NCBI RefSeq assembly: GCF_010093065.1
Contig: NZ_CP048113.1
Coordinates: 4,154,001 to 4,218,000 of the forward strand
Length of the DNA: 64,000 nt
Source: Chitinophaga agri
Lineage (GTDB): Bacteria; Bacteroidota; Bacteroidia; Chitinophagales; Chitinophagaceae
Direction: 5' to 3'
Shown here: positions 26,394 to 33,846 of the stretch, piece after piece
How positions within the stretch are numbered: position 1 is the first letter of the stretch
Layout of the letters: each line of letters begins with the position of its first letter
Position numbers and translations under genes: made by a program
Notes under the pieces: model-generated
The model's database searches: none
What the model saw: only the letters and a program-made list of their open reading frames with translations
Told to the model about the DNA's origin: nothing

Positions 26394-26666
26394 GGTATAG
26401 TGCTGTTTAAAATGTCCTCGGATAATAAAGAAAGTAAATTTTCAGTCCCCGACCGAAACAATCAGGCTCAGATAGCCGTTTCTTTAAACAATAAATATAT
26501 TCCAAATCAGCAACAATTTTTCATTCCCGGGCATAACTACCAGACAAGCCTGAAATATACCTAAGATTCCACGAAAGGTACAGGACTCCATCTACTGATT
26601 TGTCAGATTTTTGCTCCATCAGGAGCCATCGGTTCCGCTCAACACTGTCATCTAAATAAGATCACA

Positions 26667-27536
26667 ATGGAAAATACATTAGCTATCAGTGCTATTAGCA
26701 CCCCAACACAATTCATCGAAACCAGCACCGGAAAGATCGCCTACAGAACGCTAGGCAGCGGCCAGCCCATTGTACTGTTCAACCGCTTTCGGGGAATATT
26801 AGATAGCTGGGATCCAGCATTCCTTGATGGGCTGGCAGGATATTACACTGTAGTGACCTTTGACTATCCCGGTATTGGCCGCTCAGAAGGCTCATTACCT
26901 ACCGATGCACGCTCACTTGTCACGGCAGTCAAGTCATTCACGGATGCCCTGGGATTGCAACAGTTTATACTGGGGGGATGGTCTTATGGCGGTATCATGG
27001 CACAGACATTCGCCGCGAACTATCCGGAACAGGTGTCCAGCCTGATCGTTATAGGTAGTAATCCGTTGGGATCAAATGCGGTTCCACCCGAACAGATCTT
27101 TTTTGATACTGCATTAAAGCCTGTCAATGATTTTGAAGATGAGCTAATACTGTTCTTTGAACCAGCATCCGATGTAAGCAAAGCTGCAGCTAAAGCATCG
27201 CATGACCGCATCGCAGCAAGAAAGGAAGATGTAGATATACCGGTGACACCGGAGGTATTCCCCTTATATTTTAAAGGAGGAGCAGATGCGAGAGCAGACA
27301 ATGATAAAAATCGGGAGAAGTTATTCACTACGAACATTCCAATCTTATCACTTAATGGCGATCATGACACCAGCTTCCCTGTTGAAAACTGGTTTCCATT
27401 AGTAAGGCAAAGTAAAACCATGCAGCTCATCATACTGCCGCAAACGGGCCATGCACCACAACACCAGTATCCGGAGTTATGTGTAGATTATATCAGGGCA
27501 TTCATAGAACGGAGAGAATCCTACCAGAATTGTTAG
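26667..27536 (+). CDS. alpha/beta hydrolase
   Basis: A 289-residue cytosolic alpha/beta hydrolase. Strands 3-4 carry IVLFNRFRG in place of the usual HGxP oxyanion motif, followed by FDYPGIGRSEG. The nucleophile is Ser106 in GGWSYGG. The acid is in LNGDHDTSFP and the His in QTGHAPQHQYP. Similar proteins are common near oxidoreductases and serve as esterases or lactonases, but the reaction is not determined here. It ends in a 4-bp overlap with the convergent SDR gene. Confidence 0.88.
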   Translation: MENTLAISAISTPTQFIETSTGKIAYRTLGSGQPIVLFNRFRGILDSWDPAFLDGLAGYYTVVTFDYPGIGRSEGSLPTDARSLVTAVKSFTDALGLQQFILGGWSYGGIMAQTFAANYPEQVSSLIVIGSNPLGSNAVPPEQIFFDTALKPVNDFEDELILFFEPASDVSKAAAKASHDRIAARKEDVDIPVTPEVFPLYFKGGADARADNDKNREKLFTTNIPILSLNGDHDTSFPVENWFPLVRQSKTMQLIILPQTGHAPQHQYPELCVDYIRAFIERRESYQNC

Positions 27537-28525
27537 GATGATGTGCGGGCATTTCTACCACTCAACAGATAGATTCCCAGACCAACAACACCTGCAGTGA
27601 GCAATCCGATACGCAGTATCCTTTTGGTATGGGGAGTCAGCCGCGGACGCGAATTACCGTTTGTACTCATGGAGAAATCAACTGACCTGAAAAGATTACC
27701 ATCTGTCTTTTCCGCCGGCCCTGCTATTCTGAAATAACCTTTCATAAGCAGGCCGGTGATCTTTGTCATCCATTCAGGCGCCAGCGAATGCCCGATCTTA
27801 AACAACAAAGATGCTCCTCCCGGGTATCTTGTAGATGCTGGACGTAAAATAGCATCTCTTACACTATGCGCCACAATCTTTGGATCGTAGACAGGTGGGG
27901 ACGGCTTTAATACCTTGCCCGTATAATTGCCGGCATGCTGAATACCCGGCGTATCCAGAAAAGCAGGAAATAAGTCCACAACATGAATATCGGGCCAATC
28001 AGTCAATTCTCCTTTCAGTGATTCAAAAAAACCCCTCAGTGCAAATTTACTGGCAGTATAAGCACCCCCAAAAGGCACTGCCACATAACCGCCGATAGAA
28101 ATGTTATTGATAAGCGTGCCGGCCCCCTGACGCTTGAAATAAGGCAATACAGCATAGGCTCCGCTCATATATCCCAGCAGATTCGTATTAATCACCTTCT
28201 GATGAGCCTCCCAGGGCATTTCTTCAAAAGTTCCTGCAGCAAGTACACCGGCATTATTCACCCATACATCGATCCGCCCTTTCCATTCAAATGCACGTTC
28301 AGCCAATCGACGCATCGCACTATGATCAGTCACATCCGTCTGTACAACCAGTACCTCACTACCTATTTCACGGCATTCGGCCGCCAATTCCTGTAACACG
28401 GCCTCATTCCTGGATGCAAGTACAAGTGCTGCTCCATGCGCTGCCAGCTCAAAGGTGGTGGCACGTCCGGCGCCACTGGACGCGCCTGTAATAACTACTA
28501 CTTTATGCATGATTTGATCTCCCAT
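27533..28525 (-). CDS. SDR family oxidoreductase with C-terminal membrane segment
   Basis: A 330-residue protein; the alternative ATG at 28510 (MHKVVVITGASSGAG) is equally good. SDR motifs: TGASSGAG, NNAGVLA, Ser in the NISIGGY strand and the YTASK catalytic pair. The region beyond ~250 is an extension that ends in a hydrophobic helix (about 305-323, RIGLLTAGVVGLGIYLL), so the enzyme is probably tail-anchored in the membrane. This longer SDR type recurs in proteobacteria and Bacteroidota and may act on lipids (inference). It overlaps the convergent hydrolase by 4 bp. Confidence 0.88.
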   Translation of the reverse strand: MGDQIMHKVVVITGASSGAGRATTFELAAHGAALVLASRNEAVLQELAAECREIGSEVLVVQTDVTDHSAMRRLAERAFEWKGRIDVWVNNAGVLAAGTFEEMPWEAHQKVINTNLLGYMSGAYAVLPYFKRQGAGTLINNISIGGYVAVPFGGAYTASKFALRGFFESLKGELTDWPDIHVVDLFPAFLDTPGIQHAGNYTGKVLKPSPPVYDPKIVAHSVRDAILRPASTRYPGGASLLFKIGHSLAPEWMTKITGLLMKGYFRIAGPAEKTDGNLFRSVDFSMSTNGNSRPRLTPHTKRILRIGLLTAGVVGLGIYLLSGRNARTSS

Positions 28526-28637
28526 GGTTATCAGCGTTCAAAAGCTGCGCCAATATCGGGCATACTGATCATTTCAGGAGACACTTAGCAGCAACTAATT
28601 CTTCTTAAAAGAAACACTTCTATCTGTCTAAACCTTC

Positions 28638-29402
28638 TCAGGCGCCTGCTTTTAGTAGTGCCGCGACATGCTCCCATTCCAGCTGTTGGGCAAAATCAAG
28701 CGCTGTTTTACCACTCGACGTCTTACGGGAAGTATCTGCACCCTGTTGCAGCAGCAGCGCAACAGAAGTCTTATTCCCAGCAATCGCTTCCCGATGTAAT
28801 AACGTATAGCCCTGCTCATCTGCGTTGGTCATTTCCTGCGGATATTCCTGTAGAAATTTCACAAAACTTTCTCCCATGTTTATACTCATCGGATGCTCTT
28901 CCAAATTCTCAGGACGTGTATATTGATCACGCACAACCTCAATTTTATCATAATCCCCGAACTCGAGTCCCCAGGCATCATCATGCTCTGCCCTTTCTTC
29001 AGGCGACATTCCTGAACGCATCTGATGAATGGTAAATCCGCCATACGTTTTACCCCCACTTGCGAACAACCAGTCGCTGATCTGTGCAAGCGGAACAGTA
29101 ACCGCATCACCATTCTGCACGTTCGTTAATGTATCTGGATCGTTCACCAGTGTCCCACTAATATTATCACCATCGAAATACACATCGTTTATCCACATGT
29201 GCTCTATGGTAGGTTCTTTTTCTTCCGGGAACTGTTGCATGAAAGCTACTTTTACACATGCCAGGTCGAGACCTGGTATAATACGTCTCGCTTCCCAGCT
29301 GAGTTCACGCCAGAAATATTTAAATGTCTTTCTTGCATTTTCAAATGCCTGCATCATTTCAGGAGAGTCGCCTTTGGCGTAATAAACAGGAGTATCTTCC
29401 AT
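28638..29402 (-). CDS. DUF2314 protein with ankyrin repeats
   Basis: A 254-residue protein in two parts. Residues ~10-140 fit DUF2314 (YegJ-like): MMQAFENARKTFKYFWREL, then VKVAF, EHMWINDVYFDGDNISGTL, NDPDTLTNVQNGDAVTVPL and ISDWLF. Residues ~180-254 hold two ankyrin repeats (GYTLLHREAIAGNKTSVALL and GKTALDFAQQLEWEHVAALL). DUF2314 has no established activity. Ankyrin repeats bind proteins, so the fusion suggests an adaptor or immunity-like role (inference). No signal peptide is present, so it is cytosolic. A near-perfect promoter lies at 29422-29451. Confidence 0.85.
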   Translation of the reverse strand: MEDTPVYYAKGDSPEMMQAFENARKTFKYFWRELSWEARRIIPGLDLACVKVAFMQQFPEEKEPTIEHMWINDVYFDGDNISGTLVNDPDTLTNVQNGDAVTVPLAQISDWLFASGGKTYGGFTIHQMRSGMSPEERAEHDDAWGLEFGDYDKIEVVRDQYTRPENLEEHPMSINMGESFVKFLQEYPQEMTNADEQGYTLLHREAIAGNKTSVALLLQQGADTSRKTSSGKTALDFAQQLEWEHVAALLKAGA

Positions 29403-29421
29403 AAGATTGGTATAACCGGAT

Positions 29422-29451
29422 CAAAAATAAAAGGGTAATTGTAACAAACAA
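29422..29451 (-). promoter_or_regulatory. consensus promoter of the DUF2314-ankyrin gene
   Basis: On the minus strand TTG (29449-29451), 19 nt, then TATTTTTG (29422-29429) match the Bacteroidota consensus exactly. The predicted leader is about 13 nt before the ATG at 29402. Confidence 0.65.
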
Positions 29452-29576
29452 TCTGCCAATTATCAAAGAAAAATTGATACCAATCGCCTGGAAAGCTTTT
29501 CACCAGCTGTTCTTTGTAATTACGCTCGCAGGTATCAGTCGCTGATAGCACCTCATCGGCTTCACCATCCTGATAT

Positions 29577-29780
29577 GTGGCACGACAAGGGAAGGACCTG
29601 TTAAATACCACCATAAAGCGTTATACGATTGGCGCTTACCGGGCAAGTGTGGATGCGCATACTAAACCGGTATCACGGGTAGTGAAATTAACTTTTACCC
29701 GGCATTTCGGCAACCAGCAGGTGAAGGGAGCCGCAGGAAGAAGAACAGATATTGAGGATGCGAAAAGGAGGCGGAAGTAG
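29577..29780 (+). pseudogene. C-terminal remnant of an outer-membrane beta-barrel receptor
   Basis: About 67 codons are open up to a TAG at 29778-29780. The end, V-V-K-L-T-F-T-R-H-F-G-N-Q-Q-V-K followed by a basic tail with DIEDAKRRRK, matches the last strand and tail of Bacteroidota outer-membrane beta-barrel family (TonB-receptor-like) proteins, which normally run to ~800 residues. Nothing upstream continues the barrel in this frame, and no signal peptide or start is present. This is therefore a gene fragment, not a small protein. It lies next to tRNA-Ser, a common site of rearrangement. Confidence 0.55.
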
Positions 29781-29820
29781 GATTCAATGCATTTAACACA
29801 TGGCTGAACGATGCAGCCTA

Positions 29821-29858
29821 AAACAAAAAAGCCTCCAGGTCTTTCGACTTGAAGGCTT
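29821..29858 (-). terminator. intrinsic terminator downstream of tRNA-Ser
   Basis: On the minus strand a 12-bp imperfect stem (29847-29858 with 29829-29840; one mismatch, one G-U) has a 6-nt loop and is followed by a T-rich tract (complement of 29821-29830). Confidence 0.8.
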
Positions 29859-29866
29859 AAAGCTTG

Positions 29867-29955
29867 CGGTGAGAGAGGGATTCGAACCCTCGGTACAGTG
29901 TAACCCGTACGACGGTTTAGCAAACCGTTCCTTTCGGCCACTCAGGCATCTCACC
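29867..29955 (-). tRNA. tRNA-Ser (anticodon GCU)
   Basis: The minus strand folds as a class II tRNA of 89 nt. The acceptor stem GGTGAGA pairs with TCTCACC with discriminator G. The anticodon arm ACGGT-TTGCTAA-ACCGT puts GCT at the anticodon. A long variable arm follows, and the T arm carries GGTTCGAATCC. CCA is not encoded. GCU reads AGC/AGU serine codons. A terminator follows on the same strand. Confidence 0.95.
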
Positions 29956-30102
29956 GAATCATTTTGTCCCGTTAGGGGTTGCAAAAATAGGAATTGTTTT
30001 AAATTATCCAAAAACTTTTTCTAATAAGTTTTATCCGATTTATTCGTTTACCTTACATATGACCACTGTGAACATATCTGCTCCAAACCTAAACAACTGT
30101 TA

Positions 30103-31179
30103 ATGAAATCGTTCAACAATGTTATCACCGACCCGGTTTATGTTAAACCCACGGGACCAGAAACTTTTTTTCAACGGATTTTCAAGTCAATGATCAGGGA
30201 TGAGCGGGATCTTCCTTTTGTTTACCTCACCCTGGAACTAACCCTCATATTATTGCCCCTGGCCGTTATTTTGTATCTACCATTGCCTGCCTGGGCCTGG
30301 TGGACAGCCGCGATTGCCTATCAGTTCCTGAATAATTTCCGGTATAAGGGGCCTTTCGGGCTAATGTTACATTGCACCAGCCACCGGGTCTTCTTCAATA
30401 AAAAATATGGATTTCTGAACCATTACCTTCCCTGGGTGATCGGTCCATTGTTCGGGCAGACACCAGAAACCTATTACAGTCATCACATCGGGATGCACCA
30501 TCCGGAGAATAATATGCCAGATGATGACAGCTGTACCATGCCATTCCAGCGGGACTCCCTCCGGGGATTCGGAAGATATCTCTCCAGCTTCTTTTTTGCT
30601 GGTGTCATTAACCTGTGCAGATACTTTATAAAGCGGAACCGTAAAAAACTAATGATGCGGGCTTCCAGGGGGGAATTGCTATTTTTTGCCGCCTGTGTTG
30701 GACTTTCATTCCTCAACTTCCCTGCAACTTTTGTCGTATTCATCCTACCTTTCCTGATTTCCAGGGTGATCATGATGGTGGGTAACTGGGCGCAGCATGC
30801 TTTTATTGATAGTACGGCCCCGGACAATTCCTACAGGAACAGCATCACCTGTATCAATACGAAGTACAATCATAAATGCTGGAATGACGGATACCATATC
30901 AGCCATCATGTAAAACCATCCATGCACTGGACAGAGCATCCACATTATTTCCGGCAGACACTGAACGAATACATTGAAAATGAGTCGATTGTATTTGACG
31001 GCATCCATTTTCTGCATGTCTGGCTTTGGTTAATGACCAAACGCTATGACCTCCTGGCAAAGAATTTTGTTAACATTGGCAACAGATACAGTTCTGATGA
31101 GGAAATTATACTCTTCCTAAGGCAGCGCACCAAAAAAATAGACTTAACCACAGTGCCTGCAAGCACGGCTATAGCATAA
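30103..31179 (+). CDS. membrane fatty acid desaturase family protein
   Basis: A 358-residue integral membrane protein. The hydrophobic segments lie at about 40-75 and 190-225. Histidine boxes for the di-iron centre are visible: H90-x3-H94 (HCTSHR), S-H127-H128-IGM-H132-H133, and H265-IS-H268-H269, plus H232 in the WAQH helix. This pattern fits the fatty acid desaturase/hydroxylase superfamily, which inserts a double bond or hydroxyl in acyl chains at the inner membrane. The exact substrate is unknown. It lies upstream of fabF on the same strand, which fits a shared role in membrane lipid composition. Confidence 0.88.
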   Translation: MKSFNNVITDPVYVKPTGPETFFQRIFKSMIRDERDLPFVYLTLELTLILLPLAVILYLPLPAWAWWTAAIAYQFLNNFRYKGPFGLMLHCTSHRVFFNKKYGFLNHYLPWVIGPLFGQTPETYYSHHIGMHHPENNMPDDDSCTMPFQRDSLRGFGRYLSSFFFAGVINLCRYFIKRNRKKLMMRASRGELLFFAACVGLSFLNFPATFVVFILPFLISRVIMMVGNWAQHAFIDSTAPDNSYRNSITCINTKYNHKCWNDGYHISHHVKPSMHWTEHPHYFRQTLNEYIENESIVFDGIHFLHVWLWLMTKRYDLLAKNFVNIGNRYSSDEEIILFLRQRTKKIDLTTVPASTAIA

Positions 31180-31213
31180 AATAGTCCTCCTTTTTACTTA
31201 TATGACACATAAA

Positions 31214-31239
31214 TCTTATGAATATGCGTAATCATAAGA
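31214..31239. promoter_or_regulatory. inverted repeat TCTTATGA-N10-TCATAAGA upstream of fabF
   Basis: Two perfect 8-bp arms (31214-31221 and 31232-31239) are separated by 10 bp, so arm centres are 18 bp apart. The site ends 9 bp before the -7 box of fabF, so it covers the -33 region. No T-tract follows, so an operator is more likely than a terminator. Confidence 0.5.
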
Positions 31240-31248
31240 ATAAGTGAC

Positions 31249-31256
31249 TAAATTTG
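31249..31256 (+). promoter_or_regulatory. candidate -7 promoter box of fabF
   Basis: TAAATTTG matches TAnnTTTG exactly. It predicts a leader of about 28 nt. No TTG sits at -33; that position is occupied by the inverted repeat 31214-31239. Confidence 0.5.
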
Positions 31257-31289
31257 CGCTCTAACTTTCGATTTTAAAGTCAAAGCATT

Positions 31290-32552
31290 ATGCGCACTGT
31301 TACGTTAAAAAGGGTTGTGGTTACCGGGCTGGGGGCCTTAACGCCTATCGGAAACGATGTAAACACATTCTGGAATAGTCTGAAATCTGGTACCGGTGGT
31401 GCTGGTCCTATTACCCGTTTTGATACTACGGAGTTTAAAACTAAGTTCGCTTGCGAACTGAAAGGTTTTGATATAGAAAAGTTCATGGAGAAGAAAGAAG
31501 CTCGCAAAATGGACATGTTTACTCAGTATGCTATGGTAGCTGCTCAGGAAGCTGTTGAACATGCAGGCCTTCACCTGGACGGTGTGGATAAGACCCAAAT
31601 TGGTGTAATCTGGGCTTCTGGTAACGGCGGTATGCAGACCTTCGAAGACCAGATCGTAGAATTTACCCAGGGTAATTTCGTTCCTAAATTCAATCCTTTC
31701 TTTATTCCGAAACTGATCTCCGATATCGCGGCTGGTCAGATTTCCATGAAATACGGATTCATGGGCGTGAACTATTGCACTGTATCTGCCTGCGCTTCTT
31801 CCAGCAGCGCCCTGGTAGATGCATTCAACTATATCCGTCTTGGTAAAGCAAACGCCATTGTGGCCGGTGGTTCTGAAGCGCCTGTAACACGCGCGGGTAT
31901 CGCAGGTTTCAATGCCCTCAAAGCCCTTTCTACCCGAAATGACGATCACGCGACTGCTTCCCGTCCTTTCGACGCTGACCGTGATGGTTTCGTAATGGGC
32001 GAAGGTGCTGGTGCGATCATCCTCGAAGAATACGAACATGCAGTAAAGAGAGGTGCTACCATTTACGCTGAAATGGTAGGTGGTGCTATGACCGCAGATG
32101 CTTATCACCTGACTGCAACCCATCCTGAAGGTCTGGGTGCACGCCTTGGTATGCAAAGAGCACTGGAAGATGCTGATCTGAAACCTGAAGATGTTGATTA
32201 TATCAACGCACACGCTACTTCCACACCACTGGGCGATGTGAGCGAGCTGAAAGGTATCACCGGCGTGTTCGGCGATCATATTACCAAAGTAAATATCTCT
32301 GCTACAAAATCTATGACCGGACACCTGTTGGGTGCTGCTGGCGCTATTGAAGCGATCGCTTGTATCAAAGCGACTCAGTTCGATATCGTTCCGCCGACCA
32401 TTAACACTACCACCCTTGGTGAAGGCATCCCAACCAACCTGAACCTGACTATCGGTAAGGCACAGGAACGTACCGTAAATGTTGCAATGAGCAATACTTT
32501 CGGTTTCGGAGGTCACAACGCGATCGTGGTATTTAAGAAATACAAAGGTTAA
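31290..32552 (+). CDS. fabF: beta-ketoacyl-ACP synthase II
   Basis: A 420-residue condensing enzyme of full family length. The catalytic triad is Cys168 in VSACASSS, His308 in NAHATSTPLGD and His345 in KSMTGHLLGAAG. The C-terminal NTFGFGGHNA loop is conserved. It elongates acyl-ACP by two carbons with malonyl-ACP in the cytosolic type II fatty acid pathway and often sets unsaturated or branched chain length. An acyl carrier protein gene is not adjacent, unlike in many bacteria. It has its own promoter box with an operator-like palindrome and ends at a strong terminator. Codon use is GC-rich and biased, as expected of a well-expressed gene. Confidence 0.97.
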   Translation: MRTVTLKRVVVTGLGALTPIGNDVNTFWNSLKSGTGGAGPITRFDTTEFKTKFACELKGFDIEKFMEKKEARKMDMFTQYAMVAAQEAVEHAGLHLDGVDKTQIGVIWASGNGGMQTFEDQIVEFTQGNFVPKFNPFFIPKLISDIAAGQISMKYGFMGVNYCTVSACASSSSALVDAFNYIRLGKANAIVAGGSEAPVTRAGIAGFNALKALSTRNDDHATASRPFDADRDGFVMGEGAGAIILEEYEHAVKRGATIYAEMVGGAMTADAYHLTATHPEGLGARLGMQRALEDADLKPEDVDYINAHATSTPLGDVSELKGITGVFGDHITKVNISATKSMTGHLLGAAGAIEAIACIKATQFDIVPPTINTTTLGEGIPTNLNLTIGKAQERTVNVAMSNTFGFGGHNAIVVFKKYKG

Positions 32553-32570
32553 TCTACCTTACATTTTATA

Positions 32571-32615
32571 AAAAAGGCGAATTACACTGCTCCGGCTGTC
32601 GTAGTTCGCTTTTTT
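32571..32615 (+). terminator. intrinsic terminator of fabF
   Basis: Stem 32577-32585 with 32601-32609 (one G-U pair), with an A-run before and T6 (32610-32615) after. The rest of the gap to 32874 holds no gene; it contains two copies of AGACGAAC (32762-32769, 32820-32827). Confidence 0.85.
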
Positions 32616-32874
32616 ATTGCTCATACGTTAGCGTATATCGTTAAAGTGGGCTTATCACAAGCTTACTACATTGGTATTGAATGAAGCATCTCCTTGCCCA
32701 CTGTCATACAGATAAACATGCAAATCACCATAATTTAAGAAAACAAATATCCGGTGGCGTAAGACGAACGCCTCACTTAATCCCCTAACTTCGAGCACGA
32801 AAGAATAACCTCAGACATTAGACGAACCTCGTTATCCCAAATTCCCGGTTAAACATCAAAAAAACAAAACTATC

Positions 32875-33756
32875 ATGCTAGCTTTATTCACCCCATTACG
32901 TACATTGTACGTACTCACTGCATTGTGCATCTTACTGGCTGCCTGTAAAAAAGACGATCACCCGTGGCCCGGTCCCGGCAGCCCTTCCTGCCAATGCGAC
33001 GCCCAAAGTCTTGAAGGCTGGTACCTGGACACTACCAATTATTATCCGTCTCCCTTCATCCGGCCTTACAAGTTCACTAAGACGTATGACTGGCAAGGCA
33101 GGCTACAAACGCTCTACGTGAACATAGACAACCCTAACCCGGTATTCCAGTCTGTGTCTACATTCAGTAAACAGGGCAACAAAGCCTTCCTACTGGATTC
33201 AGCTACCCTGGACACCGTGCTGATCGTGGATCTGAACAGCAGGGGGCTGCCTGTAAAAACAGCATTGAAACGACTACTCAATGGTCCTTCCAACTACGTG
33301 CAGTATTACCATTACAACCACAAAGATCAGCTGGTGGCCTATGAAGACTCCGTCCGCGGACAGTTCTATGACCTCATCTATGATCATCATGGTAACCTGC
33401 TCCGGTACATTTATAGAAAAACCGGCGAAACGATGGTTGAATTTACGTACGATTACAGCACTCCTATAAAAGGGGCAGCGTATATGATCGATGGCTGGAT
33501 CGGCATCTTCACCGAACTCGAGTACCTGCATTATATGGGCTATCTCGATCTCACCCCTCATCATAAACTAGTAAGGGCCGTTAACAACTTCCGGTATCCG
33601 AACTATGACCGGCAGTTTATAAACCAGGTCATTAATGCGGATGGCTATGTAACCAGTTATGTCTTTACACTGTATGATTCAGACCAATTGATCCAGACCC
33701 GTACCGTCTGGCATTGCCCCGGTGATAATCAGCATATTACTCAAAAGTCACACTAA
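32875..33756 (+). CDS. lipoprotein of unknown function
   Basis: A 293-residue lipoprotein (lipobox ILLAAC, Cys24, followed by KKDDH). A Pro/Gly-rich linker leads to a domain with repeated beta-hairpin units, such as YDWQGRLQTLYV, YYHYNHKDQLVAYEDS and YDHHGNLLRYIYRK. These x-Y-D-x-x-G-x-L repeats resemble YD/RHS-type strands found in DUF4595-like Bacteroidota lipoproteins. No enzyme motif is visible. It is probably on the outer membrane. It is a single gene between fabF and uvrA with terminators on both sides. Confidence 0.7.
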   Translation: MLALFTPLRTLYVLTALCILLAACKKDDHPWPGPGSPSCQCDAQSLEGWYLDTTNYYPSPFIRPYKFTKTYDWQGRLQTLYVNIDNPNPVFQSVSTFSKQGNKAFLLDSATLDTVLIVDLNSRGLPVKTALKRLLNGPSNYVQYYHYNHKDQLVAYEDSVRGQFYDLIYDHHGNLLRYIYRKTGETMVEFTYDYSTPIKGAAYMIDGWIGIFTELEYLHYMGYLDLTPHHKLVRAVNNFRYPNYDRQFINQVINADGYVTSYVFTLYDSDQLIQTRTVWHCPGDNQHITQKSH

Positions 33757-33806
33757 ATTTTTTAGTAAACTCGTAATTATGCCGTAGTTTAGTAGTCTAA
33801 AATAGA

Positions 33807-33838
33807 CCGTGGTACATTCCCGTGTACCACGGCTTTTT
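33807..33838 (+). terminator. intrinsic terminator immediately before uvrA
   Basis: A perfect 10-bp stem (33807-33816 with 33823-33832) has a 6-nt loop and is followed by CTTTTT. It ends the lipoprotein gene's transcript but stops only 8 bases before the uvrA start codon. Confidence 0.85.
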
Positions 33839-33846
33839 AAACTGAT

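Noticed and set aside
29354..29614. 86-codon minus-strand frame overlapping the start of the DUF2314-ankyrin gene
   Set aside because: Overlaps the confirmed start and promoter of that gene; Phe/Tyr/Trp-rich without signal peptide logic.
31338..32516. 392-codon open frame antisense to fabF
   Set aside because: It mirrors the biased codon use of a highly expressed gene; fabF has all catalytic residues, and the antisense product has no family features.
32762..32827. Two copies of AGACGAAC upstream of the lipoprotein at 32875
   Set aside because: Only 8 bp and 58 bp apart; no link to a promoter. Not enough to call a repeat element.
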